This document shows positions 6,952 to 14,340 of a stretch of 19,939 nucleotides of DNA, one piece after another. Positions within the stretch are counted from its first letter, which is position 1. Each line of letters starts with the position of its first letter. The translations under genes were made by a program, and so were the position numbers. Under the pieces are notes generated by a model. The model worked only from the letters and a program-made list of their open reading frames with translations. It searched no databases and was not told where the DNA came from. Source of the stretch: CAZFAT01 sp964517075 (GTDB lineage Bacteria > Acidobacteriota > Vicinamibacteria > Vicinamibacterales > SCN-69-37); contig CAZFAT010000009.1 in NCBI GenBank assembly GCA_964517075.1, positions 1 through 19,939 of the forward strand. The letters are read 5' to 3'.

Positions 6952-8054
6952 GCCGGGACGTCCCGGGCCACGCGATCGACGGGCCGTTCAGCTGCATCGC
7001 GAGTCTGGCCCGGCACGCGGCCGCCCGTCAGACGCGCAATCATCCGGTACGTCTCGACGTCATCCTCCGGGCCATGAAAGGCGAACGGGGCGTACTGATT
7101 GACCGCGCTGTGCATCAGGCCCCAGCCGGCGCCGGCGTCCACGGCGCGCCGCGCGGCCTCGGCGCCGTCCGGGCCGACCTTGTCGTCTTCGTTGATCACG
7201 ACCGGCTTGCCGTGCCGGCGCGCGTCGGCAATCCGCGAGGCGTAGGCGTCGAGCTGGGTGTTGTTGGTGTGAAGCAGGATGACGTCCGCCGCGGCGGCAA
7301 TCCGCGCATCGATGACGGCCGATCCCATGCCGCTCGTGGAGACGAGCAGCCGCGGGTGCGTCGATCGCGCGAGCGCGATCAGCTCCACCTGTCCCTCCGG
7401 GCTTCGCAGCCACGCGCCGTCGTTCCAGTTGGCGAAACCGGCGTGGGCGTACTCGTTCGCAATCTCGAGCACGACGTTCGTCCAGCCGCGCGCGCGCACC
7501 CAGCGGACGGCGTTCACGGTGGCCGCCCGAATGGCGTCGCGGCCCGCCAGCGCGCGTGGCAGATGGGTTGGCGCGCGGCCGTGCTGGCGCTGGTAGAACA
7601 GTCCGAGGATGACCACAGCGCCGTGGCGATCGGCCGCGTCGACCACGCGGGCGACCCGCGCCAGGTAGGGGGGCCGCAGCGACCCGTCCGCGTTGAACGC
7701 CGAATTGTGCGCGCCCTCGTAGTCTGGCGACCCACCCTGCAGACCCACCGTGAAGCCGAGGACGCCCGCGGCCACATAGTCGGGCAGGCGGCGGATGAAC
7801 AGGTCGGTGTTCGCGTCCGGATCGAACGTCGCCGGCAGCATCGACGGCCACGCGTCGCGCGGCCGGTCGTCTTCGAAAACCGCGTTGACCATGCGGACGT
7901 TCATCAGCCGGCCCTCGGCCGCCGCGCCGGGATAGGTGACGCGCGCGTTGATGAGCCACCGGTCGCCGTCAATCGACACACGCGTTCGTGGTGCCTGTGC
8001 GCCCGCGGGCGCGATCACGGCGAGGCTGCAGATGACGAGGAGCAGCGTGCGCAT
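6924..8054 (-). CDS. Secreted glycoside hydrolase-like (cellulase-type, clan A TIM barrel) protein
   Basis: 376 residues with a signal peptide (MRTLLLVICSLAVIAPAGAQA). The body reads as a (beta/alpha)8 barrel of the GH-A clan: a beta-strand-rich N-terminus (VSIDGDRWLINARVTYPG), VVILGLFYQRQ, then VVLEIANEY with Asn200-Glu201 as the likely acid/base pair. Later PVVINEDD offers Glu289 as nucleophile, at the expected strand-7 position. WGLMHSAVNQYAPFAFHGPEDD probably lines the active-site end. I cannot name the GH family or substrate; plant or microbial beta-glucan or similar is inference. The start is the ATG at 8054; the frame stays open to 8168 through the repeat DNA, but that translation is low-complexity. 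TATCAT at 8061-8066 sits 6 bases before the ATG with no Shine-Dalgarno, so initiation may be leaderless. Confidence 0.72.
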   Translation of the reverse strand: MRTLLLVICSLAVIAPAGAQAPRTRVSIDGDRWLINARVTYPGAAAEGRLMNVRMVNAVFEDDRPRDAWPSMLPATFDPDANTDLFIRRLPDYVAAGVLGFTVGLQGGSPDYEGAHNSAFNADGSLRPPYLARVARVVDAADRHGAVVILGLFYQRQHGRAPTHLPRALAGRDAIRAATVNAVRWVRARGWTNVVLEIANEYAHAGFANWNDGAWLRSPEGQVELIALARSTHPRLLVSTSGMGSAVIDARIAAAADVILLHTNNTQLDAYASRIADARRHGKPVVINEDDKVGPDGAEAARRAVDAGAGWGLMHSAVNQYAPFAFHGPEDDVETYRMIARLTGGRVPGQTRDAAERPVDRVARDVPAYVHTIGTP

Positions 8055-8060
8055 GGCGGG

Positions 8061-8066
8061 ATGATA
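8061..8066 (-). promoter_or_regulatory. -10-like hexamer of the glycoside hydrolase gene
   Basis: TATCAT on the minus strand, exactly 6 bases before the ATG at 8054. No matching TTGACA-type -35 element is visible at the expected distance, so only the hexamer is claimed. Confidence 0.3.
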
Positions 8067-8077
8067 GCCCGCGGGAA

Positions 8078-8187
8078 CCCAATAGTCCGATCCCAATAGT
8101 CCGATAGCCCGATCCCAATAGCCCGATAGCCAAATCGCGATAGCCCGATAGCCAAGTCGCGATAGCAAATAGCCAATAGTCCGACAG
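8078..8187. repeat. Degenerate low-complexity tandem repeat
   Basis: About 110 bases built from variants of CCCAATAGTCCGATAG, CCAATAGCCCGATAG and CCAAATCGCGATAG, giving at least six imperfect units with the common core GATAG/AATAG. Base composition is visibly lower in G+C than the flanking genes. It occupies the intergenic region between the divergent hydrolase (8054) and oxidoreductase (8225) genes and has no gene of its own. It lies upstream of both start regions, so it may affect expression by slippage, or it may be an inert intergenic repeat family of this genome. Confidence 0.75.
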
Positions 8188-8224
8188 GCAGATGCATGGG
8201 TCGCTGCCTTATCCTGTGCTGACC

Positions 8225-9256
8225 ATGGTCCACTGGGGCATTCTCGGCTGCGGCGACGTCTGCGAGGTCAAGAGCGGACCGGCGTTGCAGCAGGCGTCTG
8301 GCAGCGAACTCGTGGCGGTCATGCGCCGCGACCGCGCGCGCGCGGAGGACTTCGCGAGACGCCATGGCGTGCCCGCGTTCTCCGACGACGCGGATCGTCT
8401 CATCGATGACCCGCGGGTGGATGCCGTCTACATCGCCGCGCCACCGGGAGCGCATCTGGATCTCGCGCTGAAGGTCGCGGCACGCGGCAAGCCCGCGTAT
8501 GTCGAGAAGCCGATGGCCCGCACCCACGCCGAGTGCGAGCGAATGCTGGAGGCGTTCGACCGGGCGTCCCTGCCGCTCTTCGTGGCGTATTACCGCCGCG
8601 CGCTGCCGCGGTTCATGAAAGCGCGCGAGATCGTGGCGTCCGGCCGGCTCGGCACCCTGACCGGCGTGACCTGCCGCTTTGCGAGTGCCGGGCACCGATC
8701 GGTCGATTCGGCCGCGCTGCCCTGGCGCCTCCAGGCCGAGCAGGCCGGCGGCGGCCTGTTCCTGGATCTCGCCAGCCACTCGCTGGACATCCTGGATTTC
8801 TTCCTGGGCCCGCTCAAGGACGTCGACGGCTGCGCGGCCAACCTCGCCTCGCCCTACGACGTCGAGGATCGCGTCGTCCTGCAGTTCCGGACAGGTGCCG
8901 GCGCGCTCGGCACGGGCAGCTGGAACTTCGCGAGTCACGTGGCCGAGGATCTGATCGTGATCTCGGGGACGGATGGAGAAGTGCGTCTCTCAACGTTTGC
9001 GTCCGAGCCCGTCGAGTGGCACACGAAGGATGGCGTTGAGCGGTTCGACCTGCCCAATCCTCCGCATATCCAGCAGCCGCTGATTCAGACCGTGGTCGAC
9101 GCGCTGCACGGACGAGGCGCCTGTCCGAGTACCGGCGTGTCCGCCGCGCGCACGTCCCAGGTGATCGATCAGGCGCTCGCCGGCTACTACGGTTCACGCG
9201 ACCAGGGATTCTGGCTCCACCCGGAGCGATGGCCGGGACGGCGTCGCCTTCTCTGA
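8225..9256 (+). CDS. Gfo/Idh/MocA-family NAD(P)-dependent oxidoreductase
   Basis: 343 residues. The N-terminal Rossmann domain carries the nucleotide loop GILGCGDV (residues 5-12) and VDAVYIAAPPGAHLDLA. The family signature VEKPMART has the Lys at 95 (EKP motif), contacting cofactor and substrate. The C-terminal alpha/beta domain contains AYYRRALPRF (121-130) and GGGLFLDLASHSLDILDF with Asp181 and His185, the conserved acid/base positions. The family oxidises or epimerises sugars, inositols and related polyols; the substrate cannot be read from the sequence. Start: the ATG at 8225 begins right at the Rossmann strand. An in-frame ATG at 8192 would add 11 residues running out of the repeat DNA and is less likely. 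TATCCT at 8210-8215 is a candidate -10 with almost no leader. The gene is divergent from the glycoside hydrolase, suggesting a shared sugar-use setting. Confidence 0.9.
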   Translation: MVHWGILGCGDVCEVKSGPALQQASGSELVAVMRRDRARAEDFARRHGVPAFSDDADRLIDDPRVDAVYIAAPPGAHLDLALKVAARGKPAYVEKPMARTHAECERMLEAFDRASLPLFVAYYRRALPRFMKAREIVASGRLGTLTGVTCRFASAGHRSVDSAALPWRLQAEQAGGGLFLDLASHSLDILDFFLGPLKDVDGCAANLASPYDVEDRVVLQFRTGAGALGTGSWNFASHVAEDLIVISGTDGEVRLSTFASEPVEWHTKDGVERFDLPNPPHIQQPLIQTVVDALHGRGACPSTGVSAARTSQVIDQALAGYYGSRDQGFWLHPERWPGRRRLL

Positions 9257-9342
9257 GACGGTGTCTGAACTGTCGAGGCGTCACGCCGTCTGCGATCCAG
9301 GCGCAGTCGGGCGGCGTCCCGCCGAAGGACGTATCCTTGATC

Positions 9343-10689
9343 TCAGCTCGTCAGGCTCTGCCAGGTCCGCCAGATCTGAAACAGACCGACGCTGGACATG
9401 GCCACGAAGGACGCCCACAGAAAGATCGTCCACGCCCGACCGGACCGCAGACCTGCCGGAATATGGAGGTGGTGGAAGTACACGGCCCCGCCGGCGAGGA
9501 AGGGCAGCATCATGGCCTGCGCCACACCGCCAATCAGCACCAGCGTGACCAGCGACTCGAACCGCACGTACACCAGCATCGTCGCGATGGGCAGGATGAC
9601 GACGCCCCAGCGGACGATGCGCAGGCGATCGGCAGGAGTGCGGAACGTGAAGATGCCCGCGAGCCGGCCCGCATCGGCGGCGAGGCGCGCGTTCGACGCC
9701 GTCGAGACGAAGAGCGTCGAGAACAGCACCATGAAGGCGCCGATGTAGAAGAGCCAGCGGCCGGAGTCGCCGAGCGCGTGGATGTACATCTGCGCCAGCG
9801 ACTCGATGGCGTCGGTGTTGCCGACGGTCAGCCCCTCGCGGTGCAGGATCGCGGCGCCCAGCAGGTAGAACGACAGCGTGCCGACGGTGTACATCGCCAT
9901 CGACAGCCACGCGTCGTACTTCATGACGCGCATCCAGCCCCGGGCGCGCGCGTACCACTCGGGGCTGTTGTCGCGCGGGCCCACGGAGCGGGCGTAGCCC
10001 TTCTCGAGACACCAGATGGGGTAATAGATCAGCTCGGCCGCGCCGACCCCGGTGATCCCGAAGACAGCGAACGCTGTGATGATCTCGTCAGGCAGCCGGA
10101 AACTCAGCCCCTCAGCGAGATTCGCGCCCGTCACACTGAAAGCCGTGCTGTGCAGAAGGACGACGGCCACCACGTTGGACAGCGTGAACAGCACGACCAG
10201 GACCATCGAGACGCGTTCGACCATTCCGTAGCGGCCGCCGATGAGCAGCGCGGCCGTCGCCAGCGCCACGCCCGCCGCCCATCCCCGGTGCACCCAGACG
10301 TTCGACGGATCGGCGAACAGTTCGGCGATGCCGCCAATCATTCCGGACACCTGGCAGAGCGTCCCGATGTACATGAGGAACCACAGCCACACGACCCACG
10401 ACACGCGGAACCGCGGGCCGGGCAGCCGGTTCAGTGCGTCCAAGGTGCCGACGCCCTCGGCGAGCGTGTAGCGCGCCAGCTCGATCTGCACGAAGACCTT
10501 GATGAAACAGCTGAAGACGATGAACCAGAGGAGCGTGAAGCCGACCTGCGACCCGAGCCGGGTCGTGGCGATCAGCTCGCCGGTGCCGACGATGTTGGCC
10601 GTGAGGATCAGGCCGGGACCGATGGACCGGAGAATGCCCCAGACCGTCGTCGGCGGAGCCGCAATCGTGCGCGCGTCGCTGGGAAGCAT
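9343..10689 (-). CDS. Nramp-family transporter homologue with altered metal-binding motifs
   Basis: 448 residues, about 11 hydrophobic segments, inner membrane. The opening IRSIGPGLILTANIVGTGEL-like region (residues about 21-39) and FAVFGITGVGAAELIYYP (208-224) align by position with helices 1 and 6 of Nramp/SLC11 transporters, where DPGN and MPH coordinate Mn/Fe. Here neither motif is present: the helix 1 site reads IVGTGE and the helix 6 site GAAELI, with Glu38 and Glu219 the only acidic residues nearby. Either the substrate differs from classic divalent transition metals, or coordination is remodelled. The start is the ATG at 10689, and TAGAGT at 10704-10709 (minus) is a weak -10 candidate. 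aroA lies upstream on the same strand with a 64-base gap. The 86 bases between this stop and the oxidoreductase stop contain nothing convincing. Confidence 0.75.
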   Translation of the reverse strand: MLPSDARTIAAPPTTVWGILRSIGPGLILTANIVGTGELIATTRLGSQVGFTLLWFIVFSCFIKVFVQIELARYTLAEGVGTLDALNRLPGPRFRVSWVVWLWFLMYIGTLCQVSGMIGGIAELFADPSNVWVHRGWAAGVALATAALLIGGRYGMVERVSMVLVVLFTLSNVVAVVLLHSTAFSVTGANLAEGLSFRLPDEIITAFAVFGITGVGAAELIYYPIWCLEKGYARSVGPRDNSPEWYARARGWMRVMKYDAWLSMAMYTVGTLSFYLLGAAILHREGLTVGNTDAIESLAQMYIHALGDSGRWLFYIGAFMVLFSTLFVSTASNARLAADAGRLAGIFTFRTPADRLRIVRWGVVILPIATMLVYVRFESLVTLVLIGGVAQAMMLPFLAGGAVYFHHLHIPAGLRSGRAWTIFLWASFVAMSSVGLFQIWRTWQSLTS

Positions 10690-10753
10690 CCGGTGACGCG
10701 CCTACTCTACCGTGCCAGGGGGACCAGGCGTCGTAGACGGCCAGGGGTGCGCT

Positions 10754-12043
10754 TCAGCTCCGGGCAAACGCCGCGAGGTCGTCCCAGAAGCCGGGATACG
10801 TCTTCGCGGCGGAGGCCGGGTCGGCGATCTCGATGCCGCCAGCGATCGCCCCGAGGACCGCGAAGCTCATGGCGATGCGATGGTCGCCGTAGCACTCGAC
10901 GACGGCGGGCGACAGCGGACGCGGGGTGACGCGCAGCCAGTCGTCGCCGTGCTCGACCTGCTGACCGAGGCGGCCCAGTTCAGTGACGACGGCCGCAAGC
11001 CGGTCGGTTTCCTTGAGGCGGATGTTCGCAACGTTCCGGATGGTGGTCGGACCAGCGGCCAGCGGCGCGATCGCCGCCAGCGTCAACACGGTGTCCGAGA
11101 TGTGGTGCATGTCCACGTCCACACCAGTCAGCCGGCCCGTGCCGGTGACGCACGTACGGCCATCGCGCACGTCCACGATGGCGCCCATCGTGGACAGGAT
11201 GTCGACGAACCGGGTATCGCCCTGCAGCGAATCGCCGTCGAGCCCTTCGACGGTGATGGCGTGACGGCCGGCCGCCGCGAGCGCGAACGGGTAGCTTGCC
11301 GCCGACGCGTCGGGTTCGATGTGGAATCGGGGACAGGCATAGCGAGGGACCCGACGCGCGACGAAGCCATTGGGCGTCTCCTCGATGTGGCCGCCGAACG
11401 CCGCCACCATGGCGCGAGTCATGTCCACGTAGGGACGGCTGACCAGGGCGCCCTCGATCTCGATCGTGAGATCGAGCGGGCCCAGCCCCGCGACCAGCAG
11501 GAGCGCGCTGAAGTACTGGCTCGACCGATCGCCGCGCATGCGCACCCGGCCGGTCCGGATGCCACCGCCGTGCACCGTCAATGGCGGACAGCTGGTCGGG
11601 CACTCGACGGTGAGGCCGAGCTGGCGCAGTCCTTCGACCAGGTCCGCGATCGGTCGCCGTGCCATGTGCTCATCGCCAACAAGGGTTGTCGTCCCAGGCA
11701 GCAGCGCGGCCAGCCCGGCGAGGAAGCGCACCGTGGTCCCGCTGTTGCCGACGAACACGGGCGCGTCCGGCACCCGCAGGCGGTGCAGGCCGCCTGCCAC
11801 GATCAGTTGGTGCGGCGCGACGCCCGCCGTGAACGTGGCGCCCATCGCCTGAAGCCCCGCCAGCATGTGGCGGGTGTCGTCGCTGTCGAGCACGTTGTCG
11901 AGCACGGTGGTACCGTCCGCGAGCGCCGCCAGCACGAGCGCCCGGTTCGTGATGCTCTTCGAGCCCGGCACGGGCCAGGTGAACGTTCGCCCAGGAGCGA
12001 TCGCACCGACCGCGAGCGGAGCCGACACGGGTGTGTTCGACAC
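10754..12043 (-). CDS. aroA: 3-phosphoshikimate 1-carboxyvinyltransferase (EPSP synthase)
   Basis: 429 residues, normal length, cytoplasmic. The enzyme transfers the enolpyruvyl group of phosphoenolpyruvate to shikimate-3-phosphate in aromatic amino acid synthesis. All landmarks are present: PGSKSITNRAL with Lys29, GNSGTTVRF at 99-107, RRPIADL with Arg130, DRSSQYFSALL at 172-182, HISDTVLT with the catalytic Asp317, RLKETDRL at 342-349, YGDHRIAMSFAV, and a terminal KTYPGFWDDL. The glyphosate-contact loop reads NSGTTVRF rather than the NAGTAMRP of Escherichia coli, so it resembles the non-enteric bacterial type; I draw no sensitivity conclusion. The start is GTG at 12043 without a clear Shine-Dalgarno. 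It stands alone rather than in a cluster of other aro genes, and the beta-helix gene diverges from it. Confidence 0.96.
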   Translation of the reverse strand: MSNTPVSAPLAVGAIAPGRTFTWPVPGSKSITNRALVLAALADGTTVLDNVLDSDDTRHMLAGLQAMGATFTAGVAPHQLIVAGGLHRLRVPDAPVFVGNSGTTVRFLAGLAALLPGTTTLVGDEHMARRPIADLVEGLRQLGLTVECPTSCPPLTVHGGGIRTGRVRMRGDRSSQYFSALLLVAGLGPLDLTIEIEGALVSRPYVDMTRAMVAAFGGHIEETPNGFVARRVPRYACPRFHIEPDASAASYPFALAAAGRHAITVEGLDGDSLQGDTRFVDILSTMGAIVDVRDGRTCVTGTGRLTGVDVDMHHISDTVLTLAAIAPLAAGPTTIRNVANIRLKETDRLAAVVTELGRLGQQVEHGDDWLRVTPRPLSPAVVECYGDHRIAMSFAVLGAIAGGIEIADPASAAKTYPGFWDDLAAFARS

Positions 12044-12124
12044 TGGCAGTCAGGATCTCATGGTCACCACGCGCCTGGCGAGAGGCGTCCGTCCGATGCT
12101 CGCGGCGCGTGACACGGGTCGGGC

Positions 12125-12145
12125 TATGCTGGGCCGGCGGGGAGG
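12125..12145 (+). promoter_or_regulatory. -10-like hexamer and ribosome site of the beta-helix gene
   Basis: TATGCT at 12125-12130, followed by GGGGAGG at 12139-12145, six bases before the ATG at 12152. The ribosome site is strong; the promoter element is tentative because no -35 match is visible. Confidence 0.4.
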
Positions 12146-12151
12146 CGAGAG

Positions 12152-13480
12152 ATGCGCGCGATGGCGAGGCTGGCGGCGGTCCTCGGTGTCCTGTGGGGGC
12201 ACGGTTCGGCGCAGCAGGGCACGGCGCCGTGTTCGTTGCCCGCGCCGTTCGACGTGGGCGCGGCGTACGCGCGCGAGATCTTCGTCGCGCCCGAGGGGGT
12301 CGATGCCGCCGACGGCAGCCGCGGCGCGCCCCTGCGGACCATCCGGGCGGCCGCCGATCGCGCCACGCCCGGGACGCGCGTGAATGTCGCCGCGGGCACC
12401 TATCCGCCGATTGCGCTTGGCCGCGTGCAGGGTGAGGCCACGAGGCCCATTGCGTTCGTCGCCCGCGGCGCGGTGACCATCGAGGCGCGACGTGGCGCGG
12501 GCTGGGCGATGTCCGACGCGGCGTACGTCGTCATCGAAGGCTTCACGATTCAGAACGCCGCCTCGCACGGCATGAACCTCGACGATGGCGGCACGTTCGA
12601 CACGCCGGCGCATCATCTCGTCCTCCGCAATCTGACGATCAGGAATGCAGGGTCCGGCGGCAACCACGACTGCATCAAGCTGAGCGGCGTCGACGACTTC
12701 TGGGTCCTGGCGAGCGACGTGTCGGGCTGCGATCGCGGGGAGATCATCGACATGGTCGGCTGCCACCGCGGCGTGATCAGCGGCAACCTGTTTCACGATA
12801 CCGTGGCGAGCGGCGTCCAGGCCAAAGGCGGGAGCGCCGACATTCTCATGCACGGCAATCGGTTCGAGAACATCGCCGGTCGTGCCGTGAACGCGGGTGG
12901 CTCCACGGGGTTCCCGTACTTCCGGCCGATGGACGCGCCGCACGAGGCGGCGCGCATCCGCGTACTGGGCAACGTCTTCGTCCGCAACGGGCAGCAGGGC
13001 GGCGCGGCCGTCGCCTACGTCGGCTGCGATGCCTGCGTGTTCGCCCACAACACGGTGATCGAGCCGCGCCGCTGGGTCGCCCGGATCCTGCAGGAGACGA
13101 CCGACCCGCGCTTCGTGCGCTCGCGACGCGGACTGTTCGTCAACAATCTCGTGGTGTTCGCCGAGGGCGATCTGTCCACCTACGTGAACGTCGGGTCCAA
13201 CACCTCGCCGGAGACCTTCACGTTCGGCAACAACGCCTGGTTCGCCACCGATCGGGCGGCCTGGACGGGGCCGGTCCTGGGGGGTGGGATTCCCGCCGAG
13301 CGCGGCTCACTCGTCCAGCGCGACCCCCAGCTCGTCGATCTCGCGGGCGGCAACTACCGCCCGCGCGCGTCGAGCCCGCTGATCGGTGCGGCGCGTCCGC
13401 TCGCGTTCGCCTTGCCGCCGGACTTCGACGGCCGCTGTCAGCCCGTGCGCGCCACCATCGGGGCGTTCGCCGCGCCCTGA
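12152..13480 (+). CDS. Secreted right-handed parallel beta-helix protein
   Basis: 442 residues. A short signal peptide (ARLAAVLGVLWGHGSA) precedes YAREIFVAPEGVDAADGSRGAPLRTI, the DUF1565-like opening of many parallel beta-helix proteins. RVNVAAGTYPPIAL and repeated coils follow: YVVIEGFTIQNAASHGMNL, HLVLRNLTIRNAG, HRGVISGNLFHDTVASGVQAKGG, IRVLGNVFVRNG, CVFAHNTVIEP and GLFVNNLVVF. The C-terminal DPQLVDLAGGNYRPRASSPLIGAA plus FDGRCQPVRATIGAFA is the standard ending of this group. Relatives act on or bind polysaccharides (pectate, alginate and chondroitin lyases and related proteins). I see no diagnostic catalytic set, so the activity is undecided. The start is supported by GGGGAGG six bases upstream. 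It is divergent from aroA and has no obvious operon partner. Confidence 0.82.
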   Translation: MRAMARLAAVLGVLWGHGSAQQGTAPCSLPAPFDVGAAYAREIFVAPEGVDAADGSRGAPLRTIRAAADRATPGTRVNVAAGTYPPIALGRVQGEATRPIAFVARGAVTIEARRGAGWAMSDAAYVVIEGFTIQNAASHGMNLDDGGTFDTPAHHLVLRNLTIRNAGSGGNHDCIKLSGVDDFWVLASDVSGCDRGEIIDMVGCHRGVISGNLFHDTVASGVQAKGGSADILMHGNRFENIAGRAVNAGGSTGFPYFRPMDAPHEAARIRVLGNVFVRNGQQGGAAVAYVGCDACVFAHNTVIEPRRWVARILQETTDPRFVRSRRGLFVNNLVVFAEGDLSTYVNVGSNTSPETFTFGNNAWFATDRAAWTGPVLGGGIPAERGSLVQRDPQLVDLAGGNYRPRASSPLIGAARPLAFALPPDFDGRCQPVRATIGAFAAP

Positions 13481-13546
13481 GGGCCGGCTGCTATCGTTGA
13501 TGCGCCCGTCGGGCTGGCGGGTGCGCTTCTCGAGGCCGTCGCCGCC

Positions 13547-13575
13547 TTGCGGTCGTGGGTACAAGCCGTTATCGT
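13547..13575 (+). promoter_or_regulatory. Promoter of the second toxin-antitoxin operon
   Basis: TTGCGG at 13547-13552, a 17-base spacer, and TATCGT at 13570-13575. The ATG at 13582 begins exactly 6 bases after the hexamer with no ribosome site, so a transcript starting at the start codon is likely if this promoter is real. Confidence 0.45.
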
Positions 13576-13581
13576 ATGTTC

Positions 13582-13917
13582 ATGCCAAAGATGCCGCTGT
13601 CGGTGACGCTCGACGAGGCCAACCTGCTCTGGCTGAAGGGCCGGGCCGCTGGGCGGAAGAAGCGGAGCCTGAGTGAGGCGCTCGACGAGATCCTCACCGC
13701 CGCCCGGCGGGGCGGGCGGGGCGCCGACGTGCCGCGGTCGGTCGTCGGTACCGTGGACCTGGTCCACGACGATCCGAGCCTCGACCGGGCCGACCCACTG
13801 ATCCGGGCGATGTTCGACGAATCGGCGGCGCGTCCCTTCCTCGTGCGCGAACGCCCGCCCGCCTCGCCGGCGAAACCGTCGGCGGGTGGCGGTGCGCGAA
13901 AGCCACGGCGTGGCTGA
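13582..13917 (+). CDS. Putative ribbon-helix-helix-like antitoxin of a PIN-domain pair
   Basis: 111 residues from the ATG at 13582; an in-frame ATG at 13576 would add two. The N-terminus MPLSVTLDEANLLWLKGRAAGRKKRSLSEALDEILTAAR has the beta-strand, helix, turn, helix pattern of short ribbon-helix-helix antitoxins (strand SVTLDE, then GRKKRSLSEALDEIL). Next come a variable linker containing DDPSLDRADPLIRAMFDESAAR and a basic, Pro-rich tail (SPAKPSAGGGARKPRRG). It is followed, with overlap, by a PIN-domain gene, which is the main reason for calling it an antitoxin. The family is not certain; it could be a VapB-like type without a named group. The start choice follows the -10-like TATCGT six bases upstream. 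Confidence 0.7.
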   Translation: MPKMPLSVTLDEANLLWLKGRAAGRKKRSLSEALDEILTAARRGGRGADVPRSVVGTVDLVHDDPSLDRADPLIRAMFDESAARPFLVRERPPASPAKPSAGGGARKPRRG

Positions 13918-14317
13918 CCTCCAGGCCGTCGTGACCGACACGCACCCGCTGCTGTTTCACGCCGTCGGCTCGGGCGTGCTCGGGCCGAAGGCCAAAGCGC
14001 AGTTCGCCGCGGCGGAAGCCGGCAAGGGGCTCGTTTACGTGCCGGTGGCCGTCATCTGGGAAGTCGCCCTGCTCGCGCGTGTCGTGCGCGTCAACCTGCG
14101 CCGGCCGGTCCGCGCGTTCTTCGACGACCTGTTCAGCAACCCGGCGTATCAGCCACATGACCTCACGGCGACGCAGGTCTTCGACGCGGACGAGCGCCGC
14201 TTCACGCGCGATCCGTTCGATGGTCTGATTGTCGCCGCGGCGCGCGATCTCGATCTGCCGCTCGTCACGCGCGACGCGGCCATCGGTGAGTCCGGGAGCG
14301 TGCGTACGCTCTGGTAG
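13910..14317 (+). CDS. PIN-domain ribonuclease toxin, VapC-like
   Basis: 135 residues from the GTG at 13910, which overlaps the antitoxin by 8 bases; GTGs at 13886 and 13892 are alternatives. The PIN metal-binding residues are in place: Asp10 in VVTDTHPLLFHA, Glu51 in VAVIWEVALLA, Asp104 in TRDPFDGLIVAAA and Asp122 in LVTRDAAI. The expected activity is Mg/Mn-dependent RNA cleavage, held in check by the preceding antitoxin. It differs from the first PIN protein of the window in its helical middle (LGPKAKAQFAAAEAGKG, RRPVRAFFDDLFSN), so the two modules are separate families rather than a recent duplication. The downstream SnoaL-like gene starts 23 bases after its stop with its own strong ribosome site and may be read through from the same transcript. 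Confidence 0.85.
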   Translation: MADLQAVVTDTHPLLFHAVGSGVLGPKAKAQFAAAEAGKGLVYVPVAVIWEVALLARVVRVNLRRPVRAFFDDLFSNPAYQPHDLTATQVFDADERRFTRDPFDGLIVAAARDLDLPLVTRDAAIGESGSVRTLW

Positions 14318-14329
14318 CGTCGTTCCCGC

Positions 14330-14336
14330 AAGGAGG
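14330..14336 (+). promoter_or_regulatory. Strong Shine-Dalgarno site of the SnoaL-like gene
   Basis: AAGGAGG, four bases before the ATG at 14341. It is one of the best ribosome sites in the window and contrasts with the start regions that lack one. Confidence 0.65.
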
Positions 14337-14340
14337 CGCC

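Noticed and set aside
6942..8099. Plus-strand frame antisense to the glycoside hydrolase
   Set aside because: No domain, biased composition, and it ends in the low-complexity repeat.
5411..9256. Idea of one new defence or metabolic island formed by the toxin-antitoxin, hydrolase and oxidoreductase genes
   Set aside because: Genes are on alternating strands with separate promoters. Apart from toxin-antitoxin pairing and divergent neighbours, nothing ties them into one system, and no nuclease, helicase or sensor module is present.
9257..9342. Possible terminator hairpins between the convergent oxidoreductase and Nramp-like genes
   Set aside because: Only short stems of 4-5 base pairs were found, with no U-tract on either strand.
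9229..10929. Open frame of about 560 codons antisense to the Nramp-like gene
   Set aside because: The translation is His/Asp/Gln/Arg-rich and featureless, while the minus strand encodes a coherent multi-helix membrane protein.
10712..12112. Long plus-strand frame antisense to aroA
   Set aside because: aroA is unambiguous over the same DNA and the antisense translation has no domain pattern.
13500..13676. Small plus-strand frame starting at the ATG at 13500, with TATCGT just upstream
   Set aside because: It overlaps the antitoxin in another frame and shows no domain; the TATCGT match is probably coincidence.
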